A stretch of DNA of 64,000 bases from DASUAS01 sp963756895 (GTDB taxonomy: Bacteria > Actinomycetota > Acidimicrobiia > IMCC26256 > DASPTH01). Positions within the stretch are counted from its first letter, which is position 1, and each line of letters begins with the position of its first letter. A program made the position numbers and the translations under genes. Location: contig CAVWPI010000014.1 of assembly GCA_963756895.1 (NCBI GenBank), positions 70,974 through 134,973 of the forward strand. Direction: 5' to 3'. Positions 23,986 through 31,688 of the stretch are shown here, piece by piece. The notes under the pieces were generated by a model that had not been told where the DNA came from, did not search any database, and saw only the letters and a program-made list of their open reading frames with translations.

Positions 23986-25435
23986 GGGAGAGGAGGGTGG
24001 TGACGAGGCCGTCGATGGTGTGCACCTCGGCTTCGGCGTCGACGCGCAGGCCGCGTTCGACCGCGGTGGCCGACGTGACCGGCCCGATGGACACGACGAG
24101 CGGGAAGGGGTCGGGGCGAGGGTCGACCTGCGAGCAGAAGTTGTCGACCGTCGACGACGACGTGAACGTCACCGCGTCGAACCGGCCCTCGACGACCCGC
24201 GCGACGAGCGCGGGGTCGGGGGTCGCCGGACGCGTGCGGTACACCGGCAGCACGTCGACCGCGTAGCCGCGCTCGGTGAGCCCGTCGGGGAGGATGTCGC
24301 GCGCGACCTCGGCCCGCGCCACCAGGACGCGCGCGCCCGGTGTCGACGGGGGCGGGAACGCCTCCAGGAGCGACTCGGCGACGAACCGCTCGGGAATCAG
24401 GTCGGCTCGCAGGCCGCGCGTGCCGAGTGCGTGCGCGGTACCGGGACCGATGGCGGCGAGGCGCACCCCGGCGAGGGCGCGGGCGTCGAGCCCGGCCGGC
24501 GCGAGGCCGTCGTGGAAGAAGGCGCGCACACCGTTGGCCGATGTGAACACCAGCCACTCGTACCGGCCGAGTTCGGGGACGGTGACGTCGATCGGCGTGA
24601 TCTCGATGGCCGGGAGCTCGAGCACCTCGGCGCCGAGCTCCTCGAGTCGCAGCCGGAGCCCGCTGGCCTGCTCGCGTGCGCGGGTCACCACGATGGTGCG
24701 GCCGAACAGGGGCCGGGTCTCGAACCACGAGAGGTCGAGCGCGGCGACGTCGCCCACGACGATCGCGCTCGGTGCCTTCACGCCCGCGCCGGCGACGGTC
24801 GCGAGGGTGGCCCGGACCGTGACCTGGTCGGGCCGGGTGCCGTTGCGGACCGCAGCCACGGGGGTGTCGGGGGCGCGGCCGCCTTCGATCAGGCGGCGGG
24901 CGATCTCGCCGATGCGTCCCGCGCCCATGAGGATCACGAGCGTGCCCCCGGCACGGGCCAGCGCGGCCCAGTCGACGTCGGTTCGGTCCTTGGCCGGGTC
25001 CTCGTGTCCGGTGACCACGGTGAAGTGCGTCGACACGCCCCGGTGCGTGACCGGGATCCCCGCGTAGGCGGCCGCGCCGATCGCACTGGTGATGCCCGGC
25101 ACGACCTCGAACGGGATGCCGGCGGCGGCCAGCGCCTCGGCCTCCTCGCCGCCGCGCCCGAAGACGAAGGGGTCGCCACCCTTGAGCCGCACCACGCACT
25201 CGGCCGTGCGGCCCTTGTCGACCAGCACCTGGTTGGTCTGGTCCTGGGTCAGGTCGACGTCGCCGGGTGACTTGCCCGCCGCGATCAGCTCTGCGCCCGG
25301 CGGCGCCAGCTCGAGCAGCGCCGATGACGCGAGGCGGTCGTACACGACGACATCGGCGCGCCGGAGCAGTTCCGCGCCGCGCACGGTGAGGAGGCCGGGG
25401 TCACCGGGGCCCGCGCCCACGAGGTACACGGTCAC
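23960..25435 (-). CDS. uroporphyrinogen-III C-methyltransferase fused to uroporphyrinogen-III synthase
   Basis: 491-residue fusion of CobA/SumT and HemD, a known arrangement in Actinomycetota. The N-terminal methyltransferase has VYLVGAGPGDPGLLTVRGAE, RLKGGDPFVFGRGGEE and VVPGITSAIGAAAYAGIPVTH. The C-terminal synthase starts near GRTIVVTRAREQASGLRLRL and has WLVFTSANGVRAFF and AVTFTSSSTVDNF. The synthase closes hydroxymethylbilane to uroporphyrinogen III; the methyltransferase diverts it to siroheme or cobalamin. The GTG start overlaps the hemC stop. Confidence 0.93.
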   Translation of the reverse strand: MTVYLVGAGPGDPGLLTVRGAELLRRADVVVYDRLASSALLELAPPGAELIAAGKSPGDVDLTQDQTNQVLVDKGRTAECVVRLKGGDPFVFGRGGEEAEALAAAGIPFEVVPGITSAIGAAAYAGIPVTHRGVSTHFTVVTGHEDPAKDRTDVDWAALARAGGTLVILMGAGRIGEIARRLIEGGRAPDTPVAAVRNGTRPDQVTVRATLATVAGAGVKAPSAIVVGDVAALDLSWFETRPLFGRTIVVTRAREQASGLRLRLEELGAEVLELPAIEITPIDVTVPELGRYEWLVFTSANGVRAFFHDGLAPAGLDARALAGVRLAAIGPGTAHALGTRGLRADLIPERFVAESLLEAFPPPSTPGARVLVARAEVARDILPDGLTERGYAVDVLPVYRTRPATPDPALVARVVEGRFDAVTFTSSSTVDNFCSQVDPRPDPFPLVVSIGPVTSATAVERGLRVDAEAEVHTIDGLVTTLLSRFGVAGAG

Positions 25436-26362
25436 GCCGCGCCGTCCTGTCGCAGCGAGCTGTCCTGTCGCAGCGAGCTGTCGTCCAACAGCGAGCGGCC
25501 GCCGTGCTCCATCAGGTCGGCGGCGGCCGCGCGCGGCCGGCGGCGACGGGATCGGTGTCGCGCGCGCTCACCCGGAGCACCACGTGGCCGTCGACCGCCG
25601 CGAGGAGTGCCTCCACCGTGATCACGTCGCCGTCGAGCGACGCCAGCGCGCCGCACGGCAGGTCGCACCCACCGCCGAGCTCGGCGAGGTAGGCACGCTC
25701 GGCGCTGACCGCGGTGTGGATGCGCGCTCGTCGTCGATCGCGGCCACGCGCGCCAGCGTGTCGTCGTCGTCGATCCGGCACTCGACCGCGAGGGCGCCCT
25801 GTCCCACTTGCGGGAGCACGACCGACGGCTCGAGGTACTCGTCGATCCGGTCGTCGAGCCCGAGGCGTTCGAGCGCGGCCGCCGCCATCACGATGGCGTC
25901 GAAGTCGGTGGCCCGATCGAGCCGGGTCGCGATGTTGCCGCGCAGCTCTGCGAACGTGAGGTCGGGGCGCAGCGCCGCCAGCTGCGCACGCCGGCGCACC
26001 GAGCCGGTGGCCACGCGCGCGCCGGCGGGGAGCGCCTCGAGCGTCGAGCCGACGAGGACGTCGCGCGGATCGGCGCGCTCGGGGACGGCCGCGAGCACGA
26101 GACCGTCGGGGTTGTCGGAGGCGGGCAGGTCCTTGGCCGAGTGCACCGCGACGTCGGCGCGGCCGTCGAGCACCGCCTGCTGCACCTCCTTCACGAAGAT
26201 GCCGGTGCCACCGACCGCGTGGATCGGGACGTCGACCCGCTGGTCACCCGCGGTCGACACCACGACGAGCTCGGTCTCGGGGCCGAGCAGCGCGGCCACG
26301 CGGCGCGCCTGCCACCGCGCCAGCTCGCTGCCGCGTGTCGCCACGCGGAGCGGGCGCGGCAT
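25432..26362 (-). CDS. hemC: hydroxymethylbilane synthase, two frame slips
   Basis: Porphobilinogen deaminase, polymerising four porphobilinogens on a dipyrromethane cofactor. The N-terminus MPRPLRVATRGSELARWQA, AVHSAKDLPA and RGNIATRLDRATDFDAIVMA are conserved blocks. The cofactor cysteine lies in LGGGCDLPCGALA, in a different frame. Net -1 slips at about 25722-25735 and 25530-25542 divide the gene; stitched length is about 310 residues. The C-terminus carries a tandem DSSLRQ duplication encoded by an 18-bp repeat. The ATG overlaps the hemA stop by one base. Confidence 0.87.
25444..25479. repeat. two tandem 18-bp units at the end of hemC
   Basis: GTCCTGTCGCAGCGAGCT is present twice in direct succession (25444-25461 and 25462-25479). 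Eighteen bases is six codons, so the duplication adds DSSLRQ to the HemC tail without changing frame. It lies beyond the conserved domain. Confidence 0.9.
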
Positions 26363-27642
26363 CAGTGGTCGGGATCGGCGACGTCGAGCCCGAACAGCTC
26401 GACGAGTGCGTCGGCCAGGGGCTCACCGCGAGCCGTGCCCGCGGCGTCCTTCACGCGAACGGTCGGCTCGTGCAGCACCTTGTTGACGATGCTGCGGGTG
26501 AGCTGCTCGACGGCTTCGCGCGCGGCGGGGTCGAGCGCGTCGAGCTTCGCGCGCTGGCGCTCGAGCTCGAGCGCGCGCACGTCGTCGACGTGGGCACGCA
26601 GCGCGATGATGATCGGTGCGACCTCGCGTGCGGTGTTCTCGAGGCGGTGGCGGTCGAGCTCCTCGGCGATGATCTCGCGCACGTGGCCGATCTCCTGGCG
26701 CCGCTGCGCGAGCGACTGCTCGCCGAAGGCGCGGAGGTCGTCGATGTCGAGGAGGGTCACGCCGAACACCTCACCCGCACCGGGATCGATGTTGCGGGGC
26801 ACACCGATGTCGACGACCAGGAGCGCCCGTCCGGTGCGCGCCTGCATCACGGCCTCGATCGCGCTGCGCTCGACGAGGAGGTCTTGTGCGCCGGTGGACG
26901 CGAGGAGCACGTCGCACGCGAGCAGCGAGTCGGGGATCTCGTCGAGGGTGATGGCGCGCCCGCCCACCCGGGCGGCGAGGTCACGCGCCTTCTCGTTGGT
27001 GCGGTTGGCGACGACGATCTCCTCGACCCCGGCGCCGGCCAGCGCGAGGGCCATCCCCTCACCCATGCTCCCGGCCCCGAGCACGAGCACCCGACGGTCG
27101 TGGAGGGAACCCAGCCGGCTGGTGGCCAGGGCCACCGCCGCCGACGACACCGACACCGCGTGGCGGCCGATGGCGGTCTCGGTGCGGGCCCGCTTGCCCA
27201 CCTCCACCGCGTGGCGGAAGGTGCGCGAGAGCGACGGGCCGCTGGCGGCTTCCTGCTCGGACGCGTTCCAGGCCTCGCGCACCTGACCGAGGATCTCGCC
27301 CTCGCCGATGATCATGGAGTCGAGACCCGCGGCCACGCCGAAGAGGTGCGCCACCGCGGCGTCGTCGTGGTACGTGTACAGCAGGTCGGAGAACTCGTCG
27401 GGGTCGACGCCGGAGGAGTCGGCGAGGAAGTCGCGCACCTCCTGCATCGCCGGGTGGAACAGCGTGGCCTTGGCGTAGACCTCGGTGCGATTGCACGTGG
27501 AGAGCAGCACGACCTCGGCGAGGTGCTCGGCGCCACCGAGCGCCTGCAGCGCCTTCGGCAGCGCTTCGGGCGCCACGGCGATGCGTTCGAGGAGGCCGAC
27601 CGGCACCGTGCGGTGATTGAGGCCGACTACGACGAGAGACAT
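26362..27642 (-). CDS. hemA: glutamyl-tRNA reductase
   Basis: 426 residues. The enzyme reduces glutamyl-tRNA(Glu) with NADPH to glutamate-1-semialdehyde. It starts MSLVVVGLNHRTVPVGLLER, has the catalytic cysteine in LSTCNRTEVYA, GLDSMIIGEGEILGQVR, the NADPH Rossmann motif VLVLGAGSMGEGMALALAG and VDIGVPRNIDP. The C-terminal helical dimerisation domain is complete. It is the first committed enzyme of the cluster, just after the siroheme dehydrogenase gene whose 3' end it overlaps by 16 bases. Confidence 0.95.
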   Translation of the reverse strand: MSLVVVGLNHRTVPVGLLERIAVAPEALPKALQALGGAEHLAEVVLLSTCNRTEVYAKATLFHPAMQEVRDFLADSSGVDPDEFSDLLYTYHDDAAVAHLFGVAAGLDSMIIGEGEILGQVREAWNASEQEAASGPSLSRTFRHAVEVGKRARTETAIGRHAVSVSSAAVALATSRLGSLHDRRVLVLGAGSMGEGMALALAGAGVEEIVVANRTNEKARDLAARVGGRAITLDEIPDSLLACDVLLASTGAQDLLVERSAIEAVMQARTGRALLVVDIGVPRNIDPGAGEVFGVTLLDIDDLRAFGEQSLAQRRQEIGHVREIIAEELDRHRLENTAREVAPIIIALRAHVDDVRALELERQRAKLDALDPAAREAVEQLTRSIVNKVLHEPTVRVKDAAGTARGEPLADALVELFGLDVADPDH

Positions 27643-28265
27643 GCCCGGAGGATCTCCTTGGCTTCTTCCACGTTCCCGGCGCGGATCAGATCGAGCATGC
27701 CGGAATCGAGGGCCGACTGCCAATCGGGTTCTTCGCTGGAACGTCCTGCGGCCCTGAGCTCTTCCCGGGCTTCCGACAACACGTCCAACAGTGTCGCGTA
27801 CTCGGGGCCCAGCTCTTCACCCAGGCGCCGCCGCAGCCAGGTGGCGAGCGCGGGGCTCCGGCCGCCGGTGCCGATGGTGACCACCAGGTCGCCCTGGCGC
27901 ACGACCGACGTGAGGGTGAAGGAGCAGTTCGCCGGGTCGTCGGCCGAGTTCACCCACACCCGGCGAGCTTCCCCGGCCTCGAACACCGCGCGGTCGACGG
28001 CGGGGTCGCCGGTGGCCGTGGTGGCGAGCCAGGCGTCGTCGAGGTCGGCCGGCGAGAACGGGCGCTCGTGGAGGCTCAGACGGCGCTCGTCGGCCCAGGC
28101 GCGCACCTCGGGCCCGACCGCGGGGGCGACCACGTGGACGTCGGCGCCCGCCGCGAGCAGCGCGTCGATCTTGCGGGCGGCGATGCGTCCCGCGCCGACC
28201 ACAACGCAGCGGCGTCCGGCCACGACGAGGTTGACCGGGTAGCCGGAGATGGCGGGCCGGCTCAC
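27627..28265 (-). CDS. precorrin-2 dehydrogenase/sirohydrochlorin ferrochelatase-type protein
   Basis: 212-residue Met8/CysG-N-like protein. The Rossmann motif is VVVGAGRIAARKIDALLAAGA near residue 22, and TGDPAVDRAVFEAG plus VWVNSADDPANCSFTLTSVV are family blocks; RQGDLVVTIGTGGRSPALAT follows. It oxidises precorrin-2 and can insert iron for siroheme, complementing the CobA half of the fusion encoded downstream. The GTG start is 7 bases after the rex stop, and the stop lies inside the hemA start. Confidence 0.88.
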   Translation of the reverse strand: MSRPAISGYPVNLVVAGRRCVVVGAGRIAARKIDALLAAGADVHVVAPAVGPEVRAWADERRLSLHERPFSPADLDDAWLATTATGDPAVDRAVFEAGEARRVWVNSADDPANCSFTLTSVVRQGDLVVTIGTGGRSPALATWLRRRLGEELGPEYATLLDVLSEAREELRAAGRSSEEPDWQSALDSGMLDLIRAGNVEEAKEILRACLSS

Positions 28266-28272
28266 GTCGTCG

Positions 28273-28959
28273 TCAACGCTGCGCCGCGGTCTCGCCGTTG
28301 CGTCGCTCGTCGGTGAGCACGGGGGCGTCGTCGCGTCGCTGTTGGTAGAAGGACAGGATCTGCAGCTCGATCGCGAGGTCGACCTTGCGCAGCGAGACGC
28401 CGGGAGGCGCGCTCACGACCGTCGGGGCGAAGTTGAGGATCGACGTGACGCCGGCGTCGACGAGGCGGTCGGCGACCTCCTGCGCCGCGTGCGCGGGCGT
28501 GGCGATGATGCCGATGGCGACCCCGCGCGTCCGCGCGATCTTCGGCAGATCGTCGAGCGACTCGATGGTGAGCTCGCCGACGCTCTGGCCCACCTTGTCG
28601 GGATCGGCGTCGACCGCGGCCACGACGCGGTAGCCGCGCGCGCCGAAGCCGCGGTAGTTGGCGAGCGCGTGGCCGAGGTTGCCGACGCCGACGATCGCGA
28701 CCGGCCAGTCGTGGGTGAGGCCGAGCTCGCGCGAGATCTCGTGCAGCAGGTGCTCGACGTCGTACCCGACGCCGCGGGTCCCGTAGGAACCCAGATACGA
28801 CAGGTCCTTGCGCACCTTGGCCGCGTTGACACCCGCCAGCTCGGCGAGGCGTTCCGAGGAGATCGTCCCGATCTCCTGGTCGGCCGTCTCGAGCAGGGCC
28901 CGGTAGTAGAGGGGAAGGCGCAGCACCGTCGCCTCCGGGATGCGCCGAGCATCGGACAC
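28273..28959 (-). CDS. rex: redox-sensing transcriptional repressor Rex
   Basis: 228 residues. The N-terminal winged helix has RRIPEATVLRLPLYYRALLE, ISSERLAELAGVNAAKVRKD and LSYLGSYGTRGVGYDV. The C-terminal Rossmann domain has VAIVGVGNLGHALANY and the family end helix. Rex senses the NADH/NAD+ ratio and represses respiratory and fermentative genes when NADH is low. The GTG start at 28959 lies next to a Rex-type operator at 28961-28997, so autoregulation is likely. It heads the heme/siroheme cluster, as in other actinobacteria. Confidence 0.94.
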   Translation of the reverse strand: MSDARRIPEATVLRLPLYYRALLETADQEIGTISSERLAELAGVNAAKVRKDLSYLGSYGTRGVGYDVEHLLHEISRELGLTHDWPVAIVGVGNLGHALANYRGFGARGYRVVAAVDADPDKVGQSVGELTIESLDDLPKIARTRGVAIGIIATPAHAAQEVADRLVDAGVTSILNFAPTVVSAPPGVSLRKVDLAIELQILSFYQQRRDDAPVLTDERRNGETAAQR

Positions 28960-28960
28960 G

Positions 28961-28997
28961 GCACAAGCGTAACGCTGGCTTGTGCACGATTTCTCAA
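28961..28997. promoter_or_regulatory. Rex-type operator between rex and a membrane-protein gene
   Basis: TTGTGCACGATTTCTCAA (28980-28997) matches most positions of the Rex consensus TTGTGAAN4TTCACAA. The left half also forms a perfect 8-bp inverted repeat GCACAAGC-N9-GCTTGTGC (28961-28968 and 28978-28985). It sits in the short divergent gap and can control both genes. Confidence 0.65.
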
Positions 28998-29022
28998 AGT
29001 GAGCTTGCCCTACTCTCGATCC

Positions 29023-29727
29023 GTGGTCGTGGGCCTGGCGTTCGTGGCGGTGGTCGTCTCGTCCCTCTTCGCCCAATCGATGCTCGTCCGCTACACCGCC
29101 AACCACCAGCCCCAGCACCGGGCGTGGGCCATCGCCCTGGCCATGTTCGCCCTGGCCTCGGTGGCGCTGGCGTCGGGGAGCGCCACCGGGTGGGACAACG
29201 GCACCTTCCGGGCCTTCTACCTGCTGGGCGCGGTGGTCAACGTCCCCTGGCTGGCCATGGGCACCGTGTACCTCCTGGTCCGGGCGGAGGTGGCCCGGCG
29301 GGTGCTCTGGGCCCTGGTGCTGTTCAGCGGGTTCGCGGCCGGGGTGCTGCTGAGCTGCCCCATGGAGACCGTCCACGGCACCGCGATCCCGGTGGGGAAG
29401 GACGTGTTCGGCGCCCTCCCCCGCGTCCTGGCCGCGGCGGGCAGCGGGATCGCCGCGGTGGTGATCATCGCCGGGGCGCTGGTGTCGGCGTGGCGCTTCC
29501 TGCGCAACCCGGGGATCACCGATCACGGGCGGCTCGCGGGCGCGAATGCCCTGATCGCGCTGGGTGTGCTGGTGCTGTCGAGCGGCGGCCTGATCCAGGG
29601 CGCCGTCGGCCACGACGAGGCGTTCGCCATCAGCCTCGCCGTCGGCATCTCGATCGTCTACTCCGGGTTCGTGCTGGCGAGCGGGCGCCAGAAGACGCTC
29701 ATTGTGGCAAAATCTCACGCAGAGTGA
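29023..29727 (+). CDS. polytopic membrane protein of unknown function, divergent from rex
   Basis: About 234 residues from GTG 29023, or 242 from GTG 28999. Six to seven hydrophobic helices fill the chain, beginning VVGLAFVAVVVSSLFAQSML and ending GISIVYSGFVLASGRQ. A Rex-type operator lies directly upstream. No family motif is recognised. Its control by redox state suggests a respiratory or assembly role, but this is inference. No later gene in the plus direction continues an operon. Confidence 0.65.
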   Translation: MVVGLAFVAVVVSSLFAQSMLVRYTANHQPQHRAWAIALAMFALASVALASGSATGWDNGTFRAFYLLGAVVNVPWLAMGTVYLLVRAEVARRVLWALVLFSGFAAGVLLSCPMETVHGTAIPVGKDVFGALPRVLAAAGSGIAAVVIIAGALVSAWRFLRNPGITDHGRLAGANALIALGVLVLSSGGLIQGAVGHDEAFAISLAVGISIVYSGFVLASGRQKTLIVAKSHAE

Positions 29728-29798
29728 TCTTTAACTCAAGACATTCCGGAGCCCCGTCGATCCTGGGTGCACGAGCGTCCCCCGGGGGGAAGCTCGAC

Positions 29799-29900
29799 GG
29801 TTCCCGGTACGCGAGTGCGGGTGGCGTGGAGATCGGTTCGCCGAGATCCACGAAGCCTCCCAGCCCGCCCCAAGCCCACCTGCACTCGCCGCCGGGAGCC
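29799..29900 (+). ncRNA. candidate structured RNA leader with nested stems
   Basis: Three nested stems can form without errors. P1: 29799-29807 with 29892-29900 (9 pairs, one G-U). P2: 29811-29824 with 29876-29889 (14 pairs, one G-U). P3: 29825-29830 with 29847-29852, a tandem G-A/G-A internal loop, then 29833-29836 with 29841-29844 closed by a UUCG tetraloop (29837-29840). Single-stranded, C-rich 29853-29875 joins P3 to P2. It ends about 90 bases before the ATG at 29990. No known riboswitch class is recognised by eye. A GC-rich flanking hairpin (about 29773-29795) precedes it. The 262-base gap 29728-29989 otherwise holds no ORF. Confidence 0.55.
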
Positions 29901-29989
29901 AACTTCTCCGGTTGTCAGCACTCCCCTCCTGGGTAGGAACATGCGCGCGTTCTGCCCCCCGGAACGCCGCCCCGCTACGGAGGTCTGCG

Positions 29990-30850
29990 ATGACCACCTC
30001 TTCCGTCATGTCCGTGCGCGACCGAGCCGACCGCTTCCGGTCGCTCCACGAGGGCGACGAGCCGCTTCGGCTCGTCAACGTGTGGGACCTCGTGTCGGCC
30101 CGGGTCGCAGAGCTCGCCGGCGCACCCGCGCTCGCCACCAGCAGCTTCGCGATCGCGGTGGCGCAGGGCTACCCGGACGGCGAGCACGTCCCCTGGCCGG
30201 TCGTGCGCGAGCTCGTGGCGCGCATCGTCGACGCCGTCGACGTGCCGGTGAGCGTCGACATCGAAGCCGGCCGCGGCGCGGCGCCCGACGCGGTCGCGGC
30301 CACGGTGACCGACGTCGTCGAGGCCGGCGGAGTGGGGGTCAACCTGGAGGACTCACACCCCGACCAGCCGGGCGCGCTGTTCACCGTCGACGAGCAGTGC
30401 GAGCGCCTCGCGGCCACGCGCCGCGTCGCGGATGCCGACGGCGTCCATCGGTACGTGAACGCGCGGTGCGACGTGTGGTTCGGCGCCGCAGTCGCTCCCG
30501 AGGAGCAGCTGGCCGAAGGTCGACGTCGCGTGCGTCGCTACGTCGACGCGGGAGCCGACGGCATCTTCCTCCCCGGACTCGTCGACGTCGACGACCTCCG
30601 CGTCATGGCCGACGAGGCCGGCGTGCCGGTCAACGTGATGCTCTGGCCGGGGGTGCCGCCGGTTGCGGCGCTCCGCGCCGCCGGCGTGCGACGCATCAGC
30701 CAGGGTGCGGCGTCGTTCCTCGTGGCGCTCGGAGGCCTCGAGCAGACGACCCGCAGCTACCTCGCGGCCGCGGCGCCGGCCGAACCGGAACCGGGCGCAC
30801 CGATGCCGGCGATGCACCTCGTGGAGCCGTTGACGGCGTCTCGTCGATGA
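29990..30850 (+). CDS. isocitrate lyase/PEP-mutase-family enzyme
   Basis: 286 residues with a good ribosome-binding site (CGGAGG, about 7 bases before the ATG). The TIM-barrel family blocks are PLRLVNVWDLVSARVAELAG, SVDIEAGRGAAPDAVAATV, GGVGVNLEDSHPD and GADGIFLPGLVD, as in 2-methylisocitrate lyase and PEP mutase relatives. The KKCGH loop of true isocitrate lyase is absent, so the reaction (C-C or C-P bond) is unknown. It follows a candidate RNA leader. Its stop lies inside a 14-bp tandem repeat. Confidence 0.82.
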   Translation: MTTSSVMSVRDRADRFRSLHEGDEPLRLVNVWDLVSARVAELAGAPALATSSFAIAVAQGYPDGEHVPWPVVRELVARIVDAVDVPVSVDIEAGRGAAPDAVAATVTDVVEAGGVGVNLEDSHPDQPGALFTVDEQCERLAATRRVADADGVHRYVNARCDVWFGAAVAPEEQLAEGRRRVRRYVDAGADGIFLPGLVDVDDLRVMADEAGVPVNVMLWPGVPPVAALRAAGVRRISQGAASFLVALGGLEQTTRSYLAAAAPAEPEPGAPMPAMHLVEPLTASRR

Positions 30851-30893
30851 CGTCTCGTCGATGACGTCTCGTCGATGACCCCTCGTCGATGAC
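30838..30893. repeat. four 14-bp tandem units spanning a stop and a start codon
   Basis: GTCTCGTCGATGAC occurs three times (30838-30851, 30852-30865, 30866-30879), with a variant CCCTCGTCGATGAC at 30880-30893. Each unit contains ATGA. The first copy holds the stop of the upstream gene and the last holds the start of the rhomboid-like gene. Confidence 0.9.
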
Positions 30894-31582
30894 GGCCGCG
30901 TCCCGCCGACCGTGGCTGACTGCAAGCGTGCTCGCGGTCACGGCCGCGGCGTCCGTGGTCGGCCTCCTCGACCACGCGGTGCTGCACGACCTCGAGCGGC
31001 GCGGCGGCGAACTGGCCGACGGCGAGCCGTGGCGACTGGCCACGTCGCTCCTGGTGCACGACAGCTGGCTCGCGCTGCTCGCCAACCTGGTGCTCCTCGG
31101 ACTCGTCGGCGTGGCCGTCGAGCGCCGCCACTCGCCGCGTCGAGTGGGTCGTGCTCTACCTCGCCGCGGGGATCGTCGGCGAGCTGGTCGGCCTCGAGTG
31201 GCAGCCGCACGGCGCGGGGAACTCGGTCGCCGCGCTCGGCCTCGTCGGCGCGCTCGTCGTCGACGCGCTCCGCGGCCGTGACCCCGCGCTGCTGCCCCTC
31301 GGCTACGCGACGGTCGTCCTCGTGATCCTGGGCGCGGGGGACATCGGCGGTGTGGGCGGGGCGGTCGTGGTCGTGGCCGCGTACGTCGCGGCAGGAGCGG
31401 CGTTCGCCGCCACGCGACGAGCAACGCGCGTCCCTGCATCCGCCGCGCCGACCCTCGGCGTGATCACGCTCGTCGTGGCCGCCGCGCTCGTCGCGCTCGG
31501 CAACATCCACGGTCCTGCGCTCTTCACCGGCGTCGCGGTCGCAGCGGTGTACGACGGCGTGCGGGTCAGGGCCCGAGTCTGA
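30889..31582 (+). CDS. rhomboid-like membrane protein, one frame slip
   Basis: About 231 residues. An N-terminal helix (SVLAVTAAASVVGLLDHAVL) leads to the segment DGEPWRLATSLLVHDSWLALLANLV, typical of rhomboid helix 1-2 loops. After a net +1 slip near 31128-31142 the chain continues RVEWVVLYLAAGIVGE and GAGNSVAALGLVGAL, where the serine of GNSVA is the likely nucleophile; a histidine in GNIHGPALFTGVA may be its partner. An intramembrane protease role is possible but untested. The ATG lies in the last 14-bp repeat. Confidence 0.65.
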
Positions 31583-31658
31583 GGACGAACTGCGCCATGG
31601 CCGCGCCGAGGATGAGCACGAGCAGGATGACGATCATGATCGTCGTGCCCCTCCTCAT
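31566..31658 (-). CDS. 30-residue single-helix membrane protein
   Basis: A short open frame starts MRRGTTIM at ATG 31658, has one hydrophobic helix (IVILLVLILGAAMAQFVL), and ends RLGP before TGA at 31566. The positive N-terminus and helix give a normal small membrane protein. A GAGG lies about 8 bases before the ATG. It follows the SAM hydroxide adenosyltransferase gene by about 30 bases on the same strand, so it is likely co-transcribed. It overlaps the end of the convergent rhomboid gene by 17 bases. Function unknown. Confidence 0.5.
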   Translation of the reverse strand: MRRGTTIMIVILLVLILGAAMAQFVLRLGP

Positions 31659-31688
31659 GCCGGAGACCTCATGCTGGAGCCTCCGGTC

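Noticed and set aside
29799..29900. A tRNA in the folded region
   Set aside because: The nested single-arm geometry has no cloverleaf, no T-loop motif and no CCA-ready acceptor end.
29799..29900. Known riboswitches (TPP, cobalamin, SAM-IV, ydaO/c-di-AMP)
   Set aside because: None of the conserved core sequences I recall for those classes could be matched; a covariance search is needed to be certain.
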